From contig JADGRK010000120.1 in assembly GCA_017880985.1 (NCBI GenBank), positions 1-7,265 of the forward strand: DNA of 7,265 bases, read 5' to 3'. A program made the position numbers and the translations under genes. Under the pieces are notes generated by a model, which did no database searches, was not told where the DNA came from, and saw only the letters and a program-made list of their open reading frames with translations. The stretch is from Rhodoferax sp. (GTDB lineage: Bacteria; Pseudomonadota; Gammaproteobacteria; Burkholderiales; Burkholderiaceae_C). Positions within the stretch are counted from its first letter, which is position 1. Each line of letters begins with the position of its first letter. This document shows positions 5,214 to 7,265 of the stretch, piece by piece.

Positions 5214-6926
5214 ATGAACACCACCTTCGACTACATCATCATCGGCGCCGGCACGGCGGGTTGCCTGCTGGCCAACCGGCTCTCGGCGGAGGTCGGCAAA
5301 CGGGTGCTGCTGATCGAGGCCGGTCGCAAGGACGACTACCACTGGATTCACATTCCGGTGGGTTACCTGTATTGCATTGGCAACCCGCGCACCGACTGGC
5401 GGTTTAACACGGAGCCCGAGACCGGGCTGAATGGCCGTGCCTTGCGTTACCCGCGTGGCAAAACGCTGGGTGGCAGCAGCAGCATCAATGGCATGATTTA
5501 CATGCGCGGCCAGTCGCATGACTATGACCAGTGGGCGCAGCTCAGCGGCGATGACGCCTGGACCTGGCAGAACTGCCTGAAAGATTTCATGGCGCATGAA
5601 AATCACTATAAATTGGATAGCGGTTCACGCCCTTTTGACGGGGGCCAGAGCCCAAAAAACTTTGAGGAATTGAAAAAATTTCATGGCCACGACGGCGAAT
5701 GGCGGGTGGACAAGCAGCGCCTGCGCTGGGATGTGCTGGACGCGTTCGCGCAAGCGGCGCAGCAGGCCGGCATCGCGGCCACCGATGACTTCAATCAAGG
5801 CAATAACGAGGGCGTGGGTTACTTTGAAGTCAACCAGAAAAACGGCTGGCGCTGGAGCACGGCCAGGGCTTTTTTGCGGCCCACCTGCCTTGAGCGTCCC
5901 AATTTTGAGATGTGGACTTCGGCTCAGGTCGTCCGGCTGTTGCTTGAAACCCAGCCCGATGCCAGCCAGCGCTGCACCGGTGTGCAGGTGTGGGTCAACG
6001 GCGAAATGGTGAAGACCACGGCCACGACAGAGGTCATCCTGAGTGCGGGCAGTATTGGCTCACCCCAGATCTTGCAGCTTTCGGGCATTGGCCCGGCCGC
6101 ACTGTTGCAGCAGCACGGCATTGAGGTGCTGCATGACGCGCCAGGAGTCGGTGCCAATTTGCAGGATCATTTGCAGATTCGTGCCGTGTTCAAGGTGCAG
6201 GGGGTCAAGACGCTCAACACGATGGCCAATTCACTGTGGGGCAAAGCCATGATCGGGCTGGAGTATGCCTTCAAGCGCAGCGGCCCGATGAGCATGGCAC
6301 CGTCGCAGCTCGGGGCCTTCACCCGCAGCGATGCGGCGCAGCCCTACCCGAACATCGAGTACCACGTGCAGCCGCTCAGTCTGGAGGCTTTTGGTGAGCC
6401 GCTGCACAGCTTCAACGCCTTTACCGCCAGCGTCTGCAATTTGCAGCCCGGCAGCCGCGGCACGGTGAGCATCAAGAGTCGCCAGTTCGACGCCGCACCG
6501 GCCATTGCGCCCAACTATCTGAGCACCGATGCTGACCGCAAGGTCGCGGCCGATTCGCTGCGCCTGACGCGCAGCATCGTGGCACAACCGGCAATGGCCA
6601 AATACCAGCCGCAGGAGTGGAAGCCTGGCGTCCAGTATCAGACTGACCAGGAGTTGGCCAAGCTGGCGGGCGATATTGCCACCACCATCTTCCACCCGGT
6701 CGGCACCACCAAAATGGGCCGTGCCGATGACCCCTTTGCCGTCGTCGATTCCCGGCTTCGGGTGCGCGGGCCAGGCGGCTTGATTGGCGGCCTGCGGGTG
6801 GTCGACGCCGGCATCATGCCCTTGATCACCAGTGGCAACACCAACTCACCGACGCTGATGATTGCCGAGAAGGCGGCGCAATGGATTGTGGCGGACGCCG
6901 CGCGGCGAGGCAGCGGCGAAAACTAA
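5214..6926 (+). CDS. GMC-family FAD-dependent oxidoreductase
   Basis: A 570-residue glucose-methanol-choline family flavoenzyme that should oxidise an alcohol with FAD and pass electrons to oxygen or the quinone pool (relatives: choline dehydrogenase BetA, AlkJ). FAD-binding GAGTAG is at 11-16 and the ribose-binding Glu35 in VLLIEAG. GMC signature 1, RGKTLGGSSSINGMIYMRG, is at 81-99; signature 2, GSIGSPQILQLSGIG, at 279-293. The catalytic pair is likely His494 (HPVGTTKMG) and Asn544 (SGNTNSPTLMIAEKAA), the His/Asn combination of choline oxidase-type members. No signal peptide is seen. The ATG at 5214 has no Shine-Dalgarno but gives the correct FAD-motif spacing. Oddity: residues about 131-156 (HYKLDSGSRPFDGGQ... 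to KKF) come from a locally AT-rich patch containing a 49-bp element related to one in the lipoprotein gene. The 3' end overlaps metF tail to tail. Family is certain; substrate is not. Confidence 0.94.
   Translation: MNTTFDYIIIGAGTAGCLLANRLSAEVGKRVLLIEAGRKDDYHWIHIPVGYLYCIGNPRTDWRFNTEPETGLNGRALRYPRGKTLGGSSSINGMIYMRGQSHDYDQWAQLSGDDAWTWQNCLKDFMAHENHYKLDSGSRPFDGGQSPKNFEELKKFHGHDGEWRVDKQRLRWDVLDAFAQAAQQAGIAATDDFNQGNNEGVGYFEVNQKNGWRWSTARAFLRPTCLERPNFEMWTSAQVVRLLLETQPDASQRCTGVQVWVNGEMVKTTATTEVILSAGSIGSPQILQLSGIGPAALLQQHGIEVLHDAPGVGANLQDHLQIRAVFKVQGVKTLNTMANSLWGKAMIGLEYAFKRSGPMSMAPSQLGAFTRSDAAQPYPNIEYHVQPLSLEAFGEPLHSFNAFTASVCNLQPGSRGTVSIKSRQFDAAPAIAPNYLSTDADRKVAADSLRLTRSIVAQPAMAKYQPQEWKPGVQYQTDQELAKLAGDIATTIFHPVGTTKMGRADDPFAVVDSRLRVRGPGGLIGGLRVVDAGIMPLITSGNTNSPTLMIAEKAAQWIVADAARRGSGEN
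5605..5653 (+). repeat. Short palindromic repeat-like element, copy 2 (inside GMC gene)
   Basis: This 49-bp segment has the same layout as the minus-strand copy at 648-696: left box ACTATAAATT, centre, right box ACGGGGGCCAGAGCCC, then an A-run. CTAT-N7-ATAG (5606-5620) and GGGC-CAGA-GCCC (5642-5653) form two small hairpins. It is read here in a different frame from copy 1, starting at codon position 2, and encodes part of the GMC protein around residues 131-147. The surrounding 5600-5685 is visibly richer in A/T than the rest of the gene. Identity to copy 1 is moderate and concentrated in the two ends, so common descent is likely but not proven. Confidence 0.5.
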
Positions 6927-7265
6927 AGCCCCAGTCGGCGGCAAATCTCCAGCGTCGCCGCGCTCTGGTTCATGCTGTAAAAGTGCAAGCCCGGTGCGCC
7001 ACCGGCACGCAGTTGCTCGCACAAATCAGTGACCACGTCCAGACCAAAAGCCTTGATTGACGCGCTGTCATCGCCAAAGTTTTGCAGCCGCAGACGAATC
7101 CAGCGCGGAATTTCGGCACCACAGGCATCGCTGAAGCGCATCAGTTGTGTCGAGCTGGCAATTGGCATGATGCCGGGCACCACCGGCACACTCACATCGA
7201 GCGCATCCAGCTCTTCGATAAAGCGGAAGTAGGCGTCGGCGTTGTAGAAATACTGAGTGATGGCG
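6923..7265 (-). CDS. metF: 5,10-methylenetetrahydrofolate reductase, C-terminal part (cut by window edge)
   Basis: The last 113 codons of MetF, the flavoprotein that reduces 5,10-methylene-THF to 5-methyl-THF for methionine synthesis. The frame is open to the window edge at 7265; the start and the N-terminal part of this roughly 280-residue family lie outside. Seen in order: AITQYFYNADAYFRF (family: AITQ-F-(N/D)-Y-F), VSVPVVPGIMPI, GAEIPRWI and PGLHFYSMNQS near the end, all MetF landmarks, then the natural C-terminus ICRRLGL. The stop TAG (6925-6923) overlaps the TAA of the GMC gene on the other strand. No terminator separates the two converging genes. A GTG at 7195-7193 is an internal Val (VSVPVVPG), not a start. 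Confidence 0.93.
   Translation of the reverse strand, partial: AITQYFYNADAYFRFIEELDALDVSVPVVPGIMPIASSTQLMRFSDACGAEIPRWIRLRLQNFGDDSASIKAFGLDVVTDLCEQLRAGGAPGLHFYSMNQSAATLEICRRLGL

Noticed and set aside
4773..5606. 277-codon minus-strand frame across the dehydrogenase, spacer and GMC gene
   Set aside because: Antisense to two certain genes and without recognisable motifs.
5642..5659. GGGC-CAGA-GCCC hairpin followed by A-run as a terminator
   Set aside because: It lies in the middle of an intact coding sequence and has A rather than T after the stem on the coding strand; a 4-bp stem is too weak.
7193..7195. GTG as the start of a small 90-codon gene
   Set aside because: The frame continues to the window edge with MetF-specific sequence (AITQYFYN...), so this is an internal valine.

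Overview
The window looks like chromosomal DNA of a beta-proteobacterium in Burkholderiales, most likely a Comamonadaceae member of the Rhodoferax/Polaromonas/Acidovorax type. This rests on the GC-rich coding style, the exact flavour of the lipid-transport proteins (STAS-fused MlaE permease, MCE protein ending in PGPGEPGF, PF03886 lipoprotein), and short palindromic repeats that resemble ones I remember from that family. The genus is inference.

Region 1 (7-3604, all minus strand) is a complete four-gene lipid-trafficking ABC operon. Read from right to left it encodes a STAS-MlaE permease, an MlaF-type ATPase, an MlaD/MCE substrate-binding protein and a PqiC-like auxiliary outer-membrane lipoprotein. 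The genes are tightly packed: a 4-bp ATGA overlap, then gaps of 12 and 5 bp. Together they should form an inner-membrane permease/ATPase core, an MCE ring or tube in the periplasm and a lipoprotein on the outer-membrane side that move phospholipid or another hydrophobic molecule across the envelope.

Region 2 (3605-3929) is a divergent intergenic region of 325 bp. It has a good Shine-Dalgarno for the rightward gene, two near-copies of a TGCTATAAAG motif and no promoter I can call with confidence.

Region 3 (3930-6926, plus strand) holds an iron-type alcohol dehydrogenase and a GMC-family FAD oxidoreductase. Between them is a short remnant that still reads as the N-terminus of an aldehyde dehydrogenase. 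This suggests a former alcohol/aldehyde oxidation cluster (alcohol to aldehyde to acid) that lost its aldehyde dehydrogenase. The true substrate is not visible.

Region 4 (6923-7265, minus strand) is the 3' end of metF (methylenetetrahydrofolate reductase). It converges on the GMC gene so closely that the two stop codons overlap.

The most unusual signal is a pair of 49-bp related elements at 648-696 (minus) and 5605-5653 (plus). They align without gaps at 31 of 49 positions by hand count, with conserved ends. Both lie inside protein-coding sequence, in different reading frames: one supplies much of the lipoprotein's signal peptide, the other an internal segment of the GMC enzyme. This looks like a short palindromic element tolerated inside genes. 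No CRISPR, tRNA, rRNA, insertion sequence or phage gene was seen.
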